A stretch of DNA of 64,000 nt from Bradyrhizobium xenonodulans (GCF_027594865.1 NZ_CP089391.1:7842501-7906500), one strand, 5' to 3'; shown: positions 1 to 9,974, counted from the first letter of the stretch. Numbers and translations: made by a program. The notes: a model not told the origin generated them from the letters alone.

Positions 1-530
1 AGGACTATTATCGGCGCTTCGGCACCACCATGCGCGGCATGATGACCCTGCATGGCGTCTCCGCCGACGACTACCTCGCCTATGTCCACAAGATCGACCA
101 TTCGCCGCTGGAGCCGAACCCGGCACTCGGTGCAGCGATCGCAAAACTGCCCGGGCGCAAGCTGATCCTGACCAACGGCTCGGTCGACCATGTCGACGCG
201 GTGCTGGCGCGGCTCGGCTTTGCTGCGCATTTCGACGGCGTGTTCGACATCATCGCGGCCGGCTTCGAGCCGAAACCGGCGGAGCAGACCTACCGGAAAT
301 TCCTCGGCGACCATGCGGTCGATCCGGCCCGCGCCGCGATGTTCGAGGACCTCGCCCGCAACCTCACCGTCCCGCATGCGCTCGGCATGACCACCGTGCT
401 GGTGGTGCCTGACGGCACCAAGGAGGTCGTGCGCGAGGACTGGGAACTGGAAGGTCGGGACGCCGCCCATGTCGACCACGTCACGGACGATCTGGCGGGG
501 TTTTTGGCGGGATTGTCTCACCCCAAATAG
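1..530 (+). CDS. pyrimidine 5'-nucleotidase, HAD family (5'-truncated by window)
   Basis: The reading frame is open from the left edge (frame beginning at base 3) to the TAG at 528-530, so only the C-terminal part of about 175 residues is visible. A HAD motif II (ILTNGS) and a motif III/IV block (MFEDLARNL then VPHALGM) are present; that block is typical of the pyrimidine 5'-nucleotidase (SDT1-like) branch, which dephosphorylates UMP/CMP in the cytosol. The motif I DxD lies before the window. The gene is followed directly by a palindromic repeat and then dapD. The subfamily is fairly sure, the true substrate less so. Confidence 0.8.
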   Translation, partial: DYYRRFGTTMRGMMTLHGVSADDYLAYVHKIDHSPLEPNPALGAAIAKLPGRKLILTNGSVDHVDAVLARLGFAAHFDGVFDIIAAGFEPKPAEQTYRKFLGDHAVDPARAAMFEDLARNLTVPHALGMTTVLVVPDGTKEVVREDWELEGRDAAHVDHVTDDLAGFLAGLSHPK

Positions 531-634
531 CCGTCATACCCCGCGAAGGCGGGTATCCAGTAATCACCGCTATCGCGTTTCATCACCACCGCCGCGGCGT
601 ACTGGATCACCCGCTTTCGCGGGTGATGACAGCT
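531..634. repeat. family A palindromic intergenic repeat, copy A1
   Basis: Two hairpin arms face each other: the left arm reads ccgtcat, a GC stem with gaa loop, then atccagta; the right arm reads tactggat, a GC stem with ttc loop, then atgac. The left stem carries ATACCCCGC/GCGGGTAT and the right stem TCACCCGC/GCGGGTGA, each self-complementary. About 40 bp of less conserved sequence separates the arms. It lies between the nucleotidase stop and the dapD ribosome-binding site. Further copies occur at 3617, 4519, 7515 (half), 7869, 9411, 29992 and 32715. Confidence 0.9.
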
Positions 635-716
635 GAGTATGCCTTGACTCCGTCCCGCCAAATCCCGAAAAAGCGCTCCAATCCATCAAAATTCCCGTCC
701 TGAAGAGGAAATCCCG

Positions 717-1562
<846 letters not shown>

Positions 1563-1584
1563 GATCAGTCTGCAGGATGTAATC

Positions 1585-1703
1585 CGTCACCCTGAGGTGG
1601 CCGCCCCTTCAGCGGCCCTCGAAGGGCGACGGCCCGGCTGGTAGCTGCATCCCGGCCGTTCATCCTTCGAGGCTCGCTACGCGAGCACCTCAGGATGACG
1701 GGT
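1585..1703. repeat. palindromic intergenic repeat, family D
   Basis: The segment begins gtcaccctgaggtgg and ends gcacctcaggatgacggg, so its ends form a long inverted repeat; an inner palindrome surrounds ggctcgctacgcgagc. It fills the gap between dapD and the DUF805 gene. Similar cctgagg...cctcaggatgacg units are common between genes in Bradyrhizobium genomes; only this copy was seen here. Confidence 0.75.
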
Positions 1704-1780
1704 CCCATAGCCTTATCGAACCCACCCTCCCTCCATCGCGACCAATTTCCGGGCGGCCTGCACCGCCCGGAGCCTCGCGC

Positions 1781-2428
1781 ATGGACTGGACCTGGTACCT
1801 CTTCCGCTTCGACGGCCGCATCAACCGCGCCTTGCTGTGGCAGGCGCTGCTGATCGTCATGCTGCTGGCCTGCATGCTCGGGATGATCGATCAGGCCATC
1901 AAGGTCTTGAACGGGGCCTCGACCTTCGCATTCAACCTCAAGCTCGACTTCGATTTCGGCATCGACGACATCTTCAACGCGGTCGATCCCCGGGCCTATC
2001 GTCTGCTGGCTTCCACCGACCGCGCGCCCCTCATCCTCAAAGTGCTGGGCACCTCGCTGTTTCTGTGGATCTACCTCGCAACCGCGATCAAGCGGCTGCA
2101 CGATCGCGACCGGAGCGGCTGGTGGCTCGTCCCGTTCTTCGTCGTGCCCGCCCTGTTCGACCAATTCTCGGACCTGTTGCCTACCGAATCCAACTGGTTT
2201 GTTGCGCTCGCCTGGATCATCCATGTTCCGTGGTTTTGGGGCCTCGTCGAAATGTTCTGCATACCCGGCACCTCCGGTCACAACCGGTTTGGCCCCGACC
2301 CGCTGGCGGACATCGAGGGCAGCTCTGCCGCACCGACTGCGAAAAGCTGGGACCAGAGCAGCGAGCTCGAAATTGTCCCGCCCAGCGCTAGCCCACCCGG
2401 CGGCATGCATGTTAAGCGGGGCGCATGA
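1781..2428 (+). CDS. DUF805 family inner-membrane protein
   Basis: The 215-residue product has the DUF805 hallmarks: an N-terminal [12 protein letters not shown] block (residues 5-16), a [12 protein letters not shown] motif (104-115) and [10 protein letters not shown] near 166-175. About four hydrophobic segments are visible (about 20-35, 85-101, 114-127 and 140-160). The function of DUF805 proteins is not established. The stop overlaps the dapE start by four bases (ATGA at 2425-2428), which suggests translational coupling with dapE. The C-terminal 35 residues look unstructured. Confidence 0.85.
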   Translation: MDWTWYLFRFDGRINRALLWQALLIVMLLACMLGMIDQAIKVLNGASTFAFNLKLDFDFGIDDIFNAVDPRAYRLLASTDRAPLILKVLGTSLFLWIYLATAIKRLHDRDRSGWWLVPFFVVPALFDQFSDLLPTESNWFVALAWIIHVPWFWGLVEMFCIPGTSGHNRFGPDPLADIEGSSAAPTAKSWDQSSELEIVPPSASPPGGMHVKRGA

Positions 2429-3591
2429 CCGATGCTCTCTCGATTGCCCGCGATCTGATCCGCTGTCCCTCGGTAACTCCTGAAGATGCCGGTGCACTGG
2501 GCGTGCTTGAAACAGCTCTGAACGCCGCCGGCTTCATTTGCCACCGCGTGACGTTCTCGGAGGCAGGCACCGCCGACGTCGACAATCTTTATGCGCGGAT
2601 CGGCACTGAAGGTCCGCACATCACCTTTGCCGGCCACACCGACGTGGTGCCGGCAGGCGACGAGAGCGCCTGGAGCGTCGGCGCGTTCTCGGGCGAGGTG
2701 AAGGACGGCTTTCTGCACGGCCGCGGCGCGGTCGACATGAAGGGCGGCATCGCCTGCTCGGTCGCCGCCGTGCTGGAGCATCTCGCCGCGAATGGCGGCA
2801 AGCCACGCGCGGACGGAAAAGGTTCGATCTCGTTCCTGATCACCGGCGACGAGGAAGACGTTTCCATCAACGGCACGATCAAGCTGCTGAAGTGGGCCGC
2901 CGAGCGCGGCGAAAGATTCGATCATTGCGTGCTGGGCGAGCCCTCGAACGTCGAGACGCTCGGCGACACCATCAAGGTCGGCCGCCGCGGCTCGCAATCC
3001 GGCACGCTGTATGTCGACGGCGTGCAGGGCCATGTCGCCTACCCGCACCGCGCGTCCAACCCGGTGCCGGACATTTCGCGGCTGATCGTGGCGATCTCCG
3101 ATGAGCCGCTCGACCATGGCAGCGCGCAGTTCCAGGCCTCCAACCTCGAATTCACTTCAGTGGACGTCGGCAACAAGGCGAGCAACGTCATCCCCGGCGA
3201 GGCCCGCGCCAAGTTCAACATCCGTTACAACGACAACCACACCCAGGCGAGCCTGCGCGAGTTGGTCGAGACGCGCCTTGCAAAAGCCTGCGGCAACCGC
3301 ATCAAGGCCCGCATCGTCTGGGAGCCCTCGAACTCCAACGTGTTCCTGACCAAGCCCGGCCCGTTCACCGATCTCGCCGTCGCCGCGATCGAGGAGGTGA
3401 CGGGCCGCAAGCCGGAGCTGTCGACATCAGGCGGCACCTCGGATGCGCGCTTCATCTCCAGTTATTGCCCGGTGATCGAGTTCGGCCTGGTCGGCCAGAC
3501 GATGCACCAGGTGGACGAGCGGGTGCCGGTGACGGATCTGGAGAAATTGACGCGGGTGTATCGGGGAATACTGACGCGGTATTTTGGGTAG
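2425..3591 (+). CDS. dapE: succinyl-diaminopimelate desuccinylase
   Basis: DapE hydrolyses N-succinyl-LL-DAP to LL-DAP and succinate as a cytosolic two-zinc amidohydrolase (M20 family). Visible metal and catalytic residues are H71 and D73 ([10 protein letters not shown]), D104 ([10 protein letters not shown]) and the E143/E144 pair (GDEED). The lid domain (about 180-290) and a C-terminal HQVDE block are present, and 388 residues is normal. The start overlaps the DUF805 stop. The gene is convergent with truA across a family A repeat. Confidence 0.97.
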   Translation: MTDALSIARDLIRCPSVTPEDAGALGVLETALNAAGFICHRVTFSEAGTADVDNLYARIGTEGPHITFAGHTDVVPAGDESAWSVGAFSGEVKDGFLHGRGAVDMKGGIACSVAAVLEHLAANGGKPRADGKGSISFLITGDEEDVSINGTIKLLKWAAERGERFDHCVLGEPSNVETLGDTIKVGRRGSQSGTLYVDGVQGHVAYPHRASNPVPDISRLIVAISDEPLDHGSAQFQASNLEFTSVDVGNKASNVIPGEARAKFNIRYNDNHTQASLRELVETRLAKACGNRIKARIVWEPSNSNVFLTKPGPFTDLAVAAIEEVTGRKPELSTSGGTSDARFISSYCPVIEFGLVGQTMHQVDERVPVTDLEKLTRVYRGILTRYFG

Positions 3592-3616
3592 GGCGCTCCT
3601 GCCGCCACAAATAGCG

Positions 3617-3721
3617 CCGTCATCGCCCGCGAAGGCGGGCGATCCAGTATTCCAGAGACGGCAGTGATTGAACCGAGAGGCCGCGGCGTACTGGATGCCC
3701 CGCCTTCGCGGGGCATGACAC
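3617..3721. repeat. family A palindromic repeat, copy A2
   Basis: Left arm stem TCGCCCGC/GCGGGCGA and right arm stem GCCCCGC/GCGGGGC flank the interior ccagagacggcagtgattgaaccgagaggccgcgg. It fills the convergent dapE/truA gap and could serve as a bidirectional transcript end. The interior is closest to copies A6 and A8. Confidence 0.9.
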
Positions 3722-3765
3722 CGAGGGCGGGTGAGAGTGCGGGCTCTCCGCGCCGTTACTCAACT

Positions 3766-4503
3766 TCAATAATCCACCTTCATCAGATACAGCCCATCCG
3801 GCGGCGCCACGATGCCGCACGCTGCGCGGTTGCGGGCCTCTAGCGCGGCGGAGAGATCGTCCGCGGTCCAGCGGCCCTCGCCGACCCAGACCAGCGAGCC
3901 CACCATCGACCGCACCTGGCTGTGCAGGAACGAGCGCGCCGAGGTGACAATCGTGATCTCGCGCCCGTCACGCGTCACGTCGAGCTGGTCGAGCGTCTTC
4001 TCCGGCGATTTGGCCTGGCATTCGGTGTCGCGGAAGGTCGTGAAATCGTGCCTGCCGAGCAGGCGTTGGGCCGCCGCATGCATCGCATCGGCGTCGAGCC
4101 GACGCGGCACGCGCCAGGCATGGCCGGCATCGAGCGCGAGATTGGCGCGGGTATTGACGACGCGGTAGCGATAGTGGCGCTTCACCGCCGAGAAGCGCGC
4201 CTCGAACGTATCGGGCACAATCTCGGCCTCGAGCACCGCGACCGGATGCGCGCGCAGATGCGCGTTGAGACCATCGCGAAAGCGGCCCTGCGGAAACTGC
4301 TTGTCGATGTCGACATGCGCGACCTGGCCGCGCGCATGCACGCCGGCATCGGTGCGGCCGGCGCCATGGACCCGCGCGTCCGTTCCGGTCATCGCCTTCA
4401 CGGCCGCTTCCAGCGCGCCCTGCACCGAGGGCAGCGTCTCCTGCACCTGCCAGCCGAAGAACGGCGCGCCGTCATATTCGATGGTGAGCTTGTAGCGGGG
4501 CAT
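3766..4503 (-). CDS. truA: tRNA pseudouridine(38-40) synthase
   Basis: TruA converts U38-U40 in the tRNA anticodon arm to pseudouridine. The catalytic aspartate is D52 in [14 protein letters not shown]; the N-terminal [18 protein letters not shown] is typical. I start at 4503 (245 aa); a further upstream in-frame start would add residues encoded by the family A repeat at 4519-4620. It is third in the minus-strand def-fmt-truA order, a common alphaproteobacterial arrangement. Confidence 0.96.
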   Translation of the reverse strand: MPRYKLTIEYDGAPFFGWQVQETLPSVQGALEAAVKAMTGTDARVHGAGRTDAGVHARGQVAHVDIDKQFPQGRFRDGLNAHLRAHPVAVLEAEIVPDTFEARFSAVKRHYRYRVVNTRANLALDAGHAWRVPRRLDADAMHAAAQRLLGRHDFTTFRDTECQAKSPEKTLDQLDVTRDGREITIVTSARSFLHSQVRSMVGSLVWVGEGRWTADDLSAALEARNRAACGIVAPPDGLYLMKVDY

Positions 4504-4518
4504 CTCAATCCGGGTGGT

Positions 4519-4620
4519 GTCATCATCCGCGAAGGCGGATGATCCAGTACTCCGAGACATCTCTATTCAGCCGAGAAGCCTCGGCGTACTGGATACCCCG
4601 CCTTCGCGGGGTATGACAGC
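4519..4620. repeat. family A palindromic repeat, copy A3
   Basis: Left stem TCATCCGC/GCGGATGA, right stem TACCCCGC/GCGGGGTA. It lies between fmt and truA, so it would be transcribed inside the def-fmt-truA message if that is one operon, and could affect mRNA decay or partial termination. Confidence 0.9.
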
Positions 4621-4621
4621 G

Positions 4622-5545
4622 TCAGGTGAATTTGGCGCCTGCTTTCAGCGGTACGCCGCGCAAAAAGTCCGCGGCCTGCATCCGGCCCTTGCCTTCGCGC
4701 TGGAGCTCGATGATGCGGATGGCGCCGTCGCCACAGGCGATGGTGAGGAGATCGTCGAGCACCTCGCCCGGCGCACCCGAGCCTTTCGCGAGCTCACAGC
4801 GCAGGATTTTGACGCGCGCACTCTCGAGCTCGACCCAGGCGCCGGGGAACGGCGACAGGCCATGGATGTGGCGCAGCACGGCGCGCGCCGGTTTGGTCCA
4901 GTCGATCCGCGCTTCGGCCTTGTCGATCTTGGCAGCGTAAGTGACGCCGTCCTCGCTCTGCTTCTTGAGCTGGAGCCCGCCGCGGGCGAGCGCGGCCATG
5001 GCGCGCACCATCAGATCGGCGCCGAGGCGGGAGAGGCGATCGTGCAGGTCGACGGCGGTCATCGTGTCGGTGATCGGAAGGCGCTCGGCCATGGCGACAT
5101 CGCCGGTGTCCAGGCCGACGTCCATCTTCATCACCATCACGCCACTCTCGGCATCGCCGGCCATGATCGCGCGATTGATCGGCGCCGCACCCCGCCAGCG
5201 CGGCAAGAGCGAAGCATGCAGATTGTAGCAGCCGAGCTTCGGCGCATCGAGGATCGCCTGCGGCAGAATCATGCCATAGGCAACGACGACGGCCGCATCG
5301 GCGTCGAAGGCGCTGAACTCGTCGCGCGCTTCCGGTGTCTTCAGCGTCTTCGGCGTCAGCACGGGAATGCCGAGTCTTCGCGCGGCCTCCTCGACCGGGG
5401 TCGGCTGCAATTGCAGGCCGCGCCGCCCGCCAGGCTTCGGCGCGCGGGTGTAGACGGCGACGATCTCGTGGCCATGCGCGACCAGCTCGAGCAGCGTCGG
5501 CACGGAGAAATCGGGCGTGCCCATGAAGATCAGGCGGAGGGGCAT
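4622..5545 (-). CDS. fmt: methionyl-tRNA formyltransferase
   Basis: Fmt formylates initiator Met-tRNA using 10-formyl-THF. The signature [14 protein letters not shown] (about 110-123), the preceding N108, and the [10 protein letters not shown] block (about 141-150) are present; the C-terminal OB-like domain spans about 205-307. I choose ATG 5545 because GTGAGG lies eight bases upstream; a TTG one codon earlier is also in frame. It starts ten bases after the def stop, so the two are almost certainly co-transcribed. Confidence 0.97.
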   Translation of the reverse strand: MPLRLIFMGTPDFSVPTLLELVAHGHEIVAVYTRAPKPGGRRGLQLQPTPVEEAARRLGIPVLTPKTLKTPEARDEFSAFDADAAVVVAYGMILPQAILDAPKLGCYNLHASLLPRWRGAAPINRAIMAGDAESGVMVMKMDVGLDTGDVAMAERLPITDTMTAVDLHDRLSRLGADLMVRAMAALARGGLQLKKQSEDGVTYAAKIDKAEARIDWTKPARAVLRHIHGLSPFPGAWVELESARVKILRCELAKGSGAPGEVLDDLLTIACGDGAIRIIELQREGKGRMQAADFLRGVPLKAGAKFT

Positions 5546-5555
5546 CAACGGAACC

Positions 5556-6080
5556 TCACTCCGCGCGCTTGGCGGCTTTCTCGAACTTCTTGATCACGCG
5601 GTCGCGCTTGAGCTTCGACAGATAGTCGACGAACAAGACGCCGTTGAGGTGGTCGATCTCGTGCTGGATGCAGGTGGCGTAGAGGCCTTCGGCATCCTCC
5701 TCGTGCACCTTGCCGTCGAGATCGGTGAAGCGGACGCGCACCTTCGCCGGTCTCTCGACCTCCTCGTAATATTCGGGGATCGAGAGGCAGCCCTCCTCGT
5801 AGACCGAGAGCTCCTCCGAGGCGGAGAGAATCTCCGGATTGATGAAGACGCGCGGAAGCGGCGTGGTCTCGCCGTTCTCGTCGCGCTTGGCGAGGTCCAT
5901 GGTGATCAGCCGCAACGGCTGCGCGACCTGGATCGCGGCAAGCCCGATGCCGGGCGCGTCGTACATGGTCTCGAACATGTCGTCGGCAAGCTTGCGGATC
6001 TCCGGCGTGACCTTTTCGATCGGCTTGGAGACCAGACGCAGCTGCTTGTCGGGCAGGATGATGATTTCTCGGAGGGCCAT
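5556..6080 (-). CDS. def: peptide deformylase
   Basis: Def removes the N-formyl group from nascent peptides as an Fe2+-type metallohydrolase. The three family motifs are visible: GIGLAAIQV (44-52), EGCLS (96-100, metal Cys) and QHEIDH (139-144, metal His and catalytic Glu). 174 residues is the usual size. It is first in the def-fmt-truA order, so the promoter should lie in the 6081-6273 gap, which holds a 24-bp tandem repeat. Confidence 0.98.
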   Translation of the reverse strand: MALREIIILPDKQLRLVSKPIEKVTPEIRKLADDMFETMYDAPGIGLAAIQVAQPLRLITMDLAKRDENGETTPLPRVFINPEILSASEELSVYEEGCLSIPEYYEEVERPAKVRVRFTDLDGKVHEEDAEGLYATCIQHEIDHLNGVLFVDYLSKLKRDRVIKKFEKAAKRAE

Positions 6081-6143
6081 GGCCGCGATTTAATCCGCGC
6101 GCCCGATGCGGTCAATGCGGCCGGGAACCCCGTTAACCCTCCG

Positions 6144-6239
6144 CTAACCATAAAACTTCAGGTTTCGTTAACCATGAAAATTAAGAGATGATTAACCATA
6201 AAAATTAGGAGGCGATTAACCCATAACGTTCGCTATTCG
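6144..6239. repeat. four tandem 24-bp units with TTAACCAT cores
   Basis: Units begin at 6144, 6168, 6192 and 6216, an exact 24-base spacing. Their first eight or nine bases read CTAACCAT, TTAACCAT, TTAACCAT and TTAACCCAT; the first three continue with an A-rich TAAAA/GAAAA tract. A further TTAACCCT sits at 6133. The array lies in the divergent def/rmuC gap. TTAACCAT is the known half-site form of the alphaproteobacterial cell-cycle regulator CtrA, so an operator array is possible but unproven. Confidence 0.75.
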
Positions 6240-6273
6240 TTCGCGGCAGGCGCCGAATCGGCTACAAGCGGGC

Positions 6274-7473
6274 ATGAACGAGATCATTTTCTTGGCTGGC
6301 GACTGGCCGGTGCGCACCATCGATGCGCTGATCGGCTTTGGCGCCCTCGTCCTCATCCTGCTGGTGGTGATTGCCGTGGTGATCGCCCGCTCGGGGCGGC
6401 GCGGCGCGGAACTCGCGATGGCGAGCGCGATCCGGGCCGACGAGCTCGAGGAGCGCCTGAGCCAAGTGCTGCACGCCCAGAGCGAGGCGGCCGGGCGGGC
6501 CGACGCCATGACCCAGGCGCTGGCCGGTCGCCAGGCCGAGATGGCGCGCGCGGTCAACGAGCGGCTGGATTCGGTGACCCATCGTGTCGGCCAGTCCATG
6601 GAGCACACCACCCGGAACACCATGGAGAGCCTGCGCGCGCTGCACGAGCGGCTCGGCATCATCGACAGCGCCCACAAGAACCTGACCGACCTCACCACGC
6701 AGGTGACCACCTTGCGCGACGTGCTCGCCAACAAGCAGTCGCGCGGCGCCTTCGGCCAGGCGCGGATGGAGGCGATCGTCCAGGACGGCTTGCCGAAGGG
6801 CGCCTACGAATTCCAGTTCACGCTCTCGACCGGCAAGCGGCCCGACTGCGTGGTGTTCCTGCCCGATCAGCGCCCGCTCTGCATCGACGCAAAATTTCCG
6901 CTGGAAGCGATGACCGCGCTGCACGACGCGCGCACCGACGAGGAGCGCAGGGTCGCCACGCAGCGGCTGCGCGGCGACGTCATGAAGCATGTCAGCGACA
7001 TCGCCGAAAAATATCTCGTCGCCGGCGAGACCCAGGAGATGGCGCTGATGTTCGTGCCGTCGGAATCGGTCTACGCGGAAATCCACGACGGCTTCGACGA
7101 CGTGATCCAGAAGGCCTACCGCGCCCGTGTGGTGCTGGTGTCGCCGTCGCTGCTGATGCTGGCGATCCAGGTCATGCAGCAGATCATGAAGGACGCGCGC
7201 ATGCGCGATGCCGCCGACCAGATCCGCACTGAGGTCATCAAGCTCGGCGACGATTTGGGACGCCTGCGCGACCGCGTGCTGAAGCTGCAGAAGCATTTTG
7301 CCGACGTGAACGAGGACGTGCGGCAGGTGCTGATCTCCGCCGACAAGATCGAGAAGCGCGCCGGGCGAATCGAGGAGCTCGATTTCAGCAAGACCGACGC
7401 ACCGGAAGGCCCGCATCTCGTCGCGACGGGGGCGGCGGAGCTGTTCCCAAGGAAGCTCCAGGCGGGGGAGTGA
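6274..7473 (+). CDS. rmuC: DNA recombination protein RmuC family
   Basis: The 399-residue protein has an N-terminal membrane anchor (about 18-40), a heptad-rich coiled-coil stretch (about 45-155) and the RmuC nuclease-like domain (about 158-370) with KQSRGAFGQARME, CVVFLPD and CIDAKFPLEAM. RmuC limits inversions at short inverted repeats in E. coli and is predicted to be an endonuclease. That is relevant in a genome so rich in palindromes, though the link is inference. Transcribed divergently from def. Confidence 0.93.
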   Translation: MNEIIFLAGDWPVRTIDALIGFGALVLILLVVIAVVIARSGRRGAELAMASAIRADELEERLSQVLHAQSEAAGRADAMTQALAGRQAEMARAVNERLDSVTHRVGQSMEHTTRNTMESLRALHERLGIIDSAHKNLTDLTTQVTTLRDVLANKQSRGAFGQARMEAIVQDGLPKGAYEFQFTLSTGKRPDCVVFLPDQRPLCIDAKFPLEAMTALHDARTDEERRVATQRLRGDVMKHVSDIAEKYLVAGETQEMALMFVPSESVYAEIHDGFDDVIQKAYRARVVLVSPSLLMLAIQVMQQIMKDARMRDAADQIRTEVIKLGDDLGRLRDRVLKLQKHFADVNEDVRQVLISADKIEKRAGRIEELDFSKTDAPEGPHLVATGAAELFPRKLQAGE

Positions 7474-7514
7474 TTCTGCTCCACGATCCGGTAAGCTGCC
7501 GCCCCAACACCGCT

Positions 7515-7561
7515 GTCGTCGCCCGGCTTGACCGGGCGACCCAGTATTCCAGAGACGGCAG
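7515..7561. repeat. family A left half-element ending at the GIY-YIG start codon
   Basis: Only the left arm is present (stem GTCGCCCGG/CCGGGCGAC with cttga loop, then ccagtattccagagacggca). Up to the boundary it matches the complete copy A8 at 32715, which continues into a right arm. Here the sequence passes straight into ATG at 7562. Confidence 0.85.
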
Positions 7562-7864
7562 ATGGGCGAACGCTGCTACTACGTCTACATCCTCGCCAGC
7601 AAGATCGGCGGCACGCTCTATATCGGCGTAACGAATGATCTCATCCGCCGCGTGGCAGAGCACAAATCAAAGCTGATCGAGAGCTTCACGGAAAAATATG
7701 ACGTCGCCAGGCTGGTCTATTTCGAACAATTCGATGATCCCGAGAATGCGATCAAGCGGGAGAAGCGGCTGAAGAAGTGGAACAGAGCCTGGAAAGTTCG
7801 GTTGATCGAGAAGAACAATCCGAATTGGGATGATCTGTATCACGAGATTGCCGGCTCACCATGA
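7562..7864 (+). CDS. small GIY-YIG nuclease family protein
   Basis: The 100-residue product is a single GIY-YIG domain: YVYILASKIGGTLYIG (residues 7-22) gives the YVY and YIG elements, followed by R28/R29 and, later, E44 and a KREKRLKKW tail. Free-standing GIY-YIG proteins of this UPF0213-like type are structure-specific endonucleases by homology; the biological role is unknown. The start codon abuts half of a family A palindrome and a complete copy begins five bases after the stop, so the gene is bracketed by repeats. No good ribosome-binding site other than repeat-derived AGAGAC is visible. Confidence 0.9.
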   Translation: MGERCYYVYILASKIGGTLYIGVTNDLIRRVAEHKSKLIESFTEKYDVARLVYFEQFDDPENAIKREKRLKKWNRAWKVRLIEKNNPNWDDLYHEIAGSP

Positions 7865-7868
7865 TGGC

Positions 7869-7970
7869 GTCATGCCCCGCGAAGGCGGGGCATCCAGTAC
7901 GCCGCAGCGGTCGTGATTGAACCGAGACGCTGGTGAGTACTGGATCGTCCGCCTTCGCGGACGATGACAG
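7869..7970. repeat. family A palindromic repeat, copy A5
   Basis: Left stem GCCCCGC/GCGGGGC, right stem CGTCCGC/GCGGACG. The sequence next to the left arm (ccagtacgccgc) is the complement of what normally adjoins the right arm, so this copy is best read as inverted relative to A1-A3. It lies immediately after the GIY-YIG stop codon. Confidence 0.88.
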
Positions 7971-8046
7971 CGAGTGGGTGTTGAGAGCTTCCGCCTCACC
8001 GGCTACCGCCAGAGTCTTTTCCCCCAGAATCTGCTAACACGCCCCC

Positions 8047-9402
8047 ATGACTGCACCCGACGCCACCTCGCCCACCGCCCCCGCCACCTCCTGGCGCGAC
8101 AGCCTGGCCGTTTACCTGCAGCCGCGGGTGCTGATCGTGCTGTTCCTCGGCTTTTCCTCAGGCCTGCCGCTGGCGCTGTCGGGCTCGACGCTGCTGGTGT
8201 GGATGCGCGAGGCCGGGGTCGACCTCAAGACCATCGGGCTGTTTGCGCTGGTCGGCACGCCCTACACACTGAAATTTTTATGGGCGCCGCTGGTGGATGC
8301 GCTGCATGTGCCGCTGTTCACGCGCGCCTTCGGGCGGCGGCGTGGCTGGCTGCTGTTCTCGCAGCTATTGCTGATCGTCGCGATCCTGCTGCTGGCACTG
8401 ACCGACCCCGCCCGCTCGCCGTTCTATGTCGCACTCGGCGCGCTGCTGGTGGCGACGACGTCGTCGACGCAGGACATCGTCGTCGACGCCTTCCGCGTCG
8501 AGAGCCTGCCCGAGAGCGAGCAGGCCGCCGGCATGGCCGCCTACGTCGCCGCCTATCGCATCGGCATGCTGGTCTCGACCGCGGGCGCGCTGTTCATCGT
8601 CTCGGGCTTCGAGGGCACCGGCCTCACGCGCACCTCGGCCTGGATGTGGGGCTATGTGGTGATGGCGGCGATGGTGCTGATCGGGACGATCACGGCGCTG
8701 GTCGCGACCGAGCCCGAGCAATCGGTGCGGGCGGAAGCTGCGACGCAAACCGAGACCGCGTTCGCACGCGTGCTGAACGCAGCGATCGGCGCCTTCTCCG
8801 AGTTCCTGTCGCGCAAGGACGCGCTCGCCGCGCTCGCCTTCGTGGTGCTGTTCAAGTTCACCGACGCGTTCTCGGGCACCATGACGGCGCCGTTCGTGAT
8901 CGACCTCGGCTTCACCCGCAACGATTATGCGGCGATCGTGAAAGGCGTCGGCCTCGCTGCGACACTGATCGGCGGCTTTGCCGGCGGTTTTGTCGCGCGG
9001 CGCTATCCGCTGGCAGCATCGCTCTGGATCGGCGGCGTGGTGCAGGCGCTGGCCAATCTGACCTTCTCCTGGCTCGCAGTGGTCGGCACCAATCAATGGG
9101 CGCTGGCGCTCGCCATCTGCGCCGAGAACTTCACCAGCGCCATCGGCACCGTGATCTTCGTCGCCTATCTGTCGGCGCTGTGCCAGAACCCGCTGCACAC
9201 AGCGACGCAATATGCGCTGCTCACCGCTCTGGCCGCGGTGGGGCGGACGTATCTCTCGTCAGGCGCAGGCTTCGTGGCTGATATGACCGGCTGGCCGCTG
9301 TTCTTCGTGATCTGCGTGCTAGTGGCGATCCCGAGCCTGGTGCTGCTGGCCTGGCTGCAGAAGCGCGGGCATTTTGAGGCGTTGGGGCCGGTAAGGGTGT
9401 AG
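8047..9402 (+). CDS. AmpG-like muropeptide MFS transporter
   Basis: This 451-residue protein has about 12 hydrophobic segments and AmpG-type N-terminal features: SGLPLALSGSTL, LVWMREAGVDLKTIG and the GTPYTLKFLWAPLVD loop (about residues 39-85). AmpG permeases import anhydromuropeptides from the periplasm for cell-wall recycling and can feed beta-lactamase induction. There is no ampC/ampR or recycling gene beside it, so the substrate rests on family resemblance only. It stands alone between family A repeats. Confidence 0.85.
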   Translation: MTAPDATSPTAPATSWRDSLAVYLQPRVLIVLFLGFSSGLPLALSGSTLLVWMREAGVDLKTIGLFALVGTPYTLKFLWAPLVDALHVPLFTRAFGRRRGWLLFSQLLLIVAILLLALTDPARSPFYVALGALLVATTSSTQDIVVDAFRVESLPESEQAAGMAAYVAAYRIGMLVSTAGALFIVSGFEGTGLTRTSAWMWGYVVMAAMVLIGTITALVATEPEQSVRAEAATQTETAFARVLNAAIGAFSEFLSRKDALAALAFVVLFKFTDAFSGTMTAPFVIDLGFTRNDYAAIVKGVGLAATLIGGFAGGFVARRYPLAASLWIGGVVQALANLTFSWLAVVGTNQWALALAICAENFTSAIGTVIFVAYLSALCQNPLHTATQYALLTALAAVGRTYLSSGAGFVADMTGWPLFFVICVLVAIPSLVLLAWLQKRGHFEALGPVRV

Positions 9403-9410
9403 CAACCACT

Positions 9411-9511
9411 GTCATGCCCCGCGAAGGCGGGGCATCCAGTATTCCAGAGACGGTCGTGATTGACCGAGAAGCCGCGGCGTACTGGATCGCCCGCCTTCGC
9501 GGGCGATGACA
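9411..9511. repeat. family A palindromic repeat, copy A6
   Basis: Left stem GCCCCGC/GCGGGGC, right stem CGCCCGC/GCGGGCG, interior ccagagacggtcgtgattgaccgagaagccgcgg. It occupies the convergent gap between the AmpG-like gene and the next minus-strand gene. Confidence 0.9.
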
Positions 9512-9536
9512 CCGGAATCGTGGAGAGACGCCCCCT

Positions 9537-9974
9537 TTACTGCTTCCTGATCAGGCTCCACTTCGTGATCACGGCCTCGCTGATCTGGCCGGGATCGCTG
9601 GCGCAGGCGATCTCGTCGACCTTGACCGAGATCTCCTTGCCGACGAACGATTTCAGCTGCGTGGCCTGCGCGTCGCTGGAGGTGACGAGCTGGAACGTCT
9701 CAGGGCCGGTCTCGAGATTGCACAGCCCGTTCGGCGGCGGCAAGCGGCGCGGCTCGGAGGTGATCTGATAGGTCGCGATGCGCTTGCCGGCGTTCTTGAC
9801 GTCGCGCACCTTCATTGCGTTCAACTCGCCCGAGAGCACCTCGCCGGCGTTGATCGGCTTGCCGGGCTTCGACGGCGGCGGCGCCCCGTCGTCCTGCTGC
9901 GCGGAGATGGCCGGGCTCGCCAGCAGCATCATCGTCGCGACCAAAGCCGATCGTGTGGCGAAAAGTTTCGTCAT
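9537..9974 (-). CDS. hypothetical secreted protein
   Basis: I do not recognise a family. The 145-residue product starts with a clear Sec signal peptide (about 1-25, ending SPAISA), then a proline-rich stretch (DDGAPPPSKPGKP) and a globular part with two cysteines (NLETG region, IACASD). The mature protein is predicted to be periplasmic. It lies just downstream of recR on the same strand, 26 bases away, but shares no obvious function with it. Confidence 0.7.
   Translation of the reverse strand: MTKLFATRSALVATMMLLASPAISAQQDDGAPPPSKPGKPINAGEVLSGELNAMKVRDVKNAGKRIATYQITSEPRRLPPPNGLCNLETGPETFQLVTSSDAQATQLKSFVGKEISVKVDEIACASDPGQISEAVITKWSLIRKQ

Noticed and set aside
6144..6239. 24-bp array considered as a CRISPR
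   Set aside because: Only four imperfect units with no spacers of constant length between identical repeats and no cas gene nearby.
7974..9281. Open frame overlapping the AmpG-like gene in another frame
   Set aside because: Arg/Ala-rich shadow of a GC-rich membrane-protein gene, no membrane segments.
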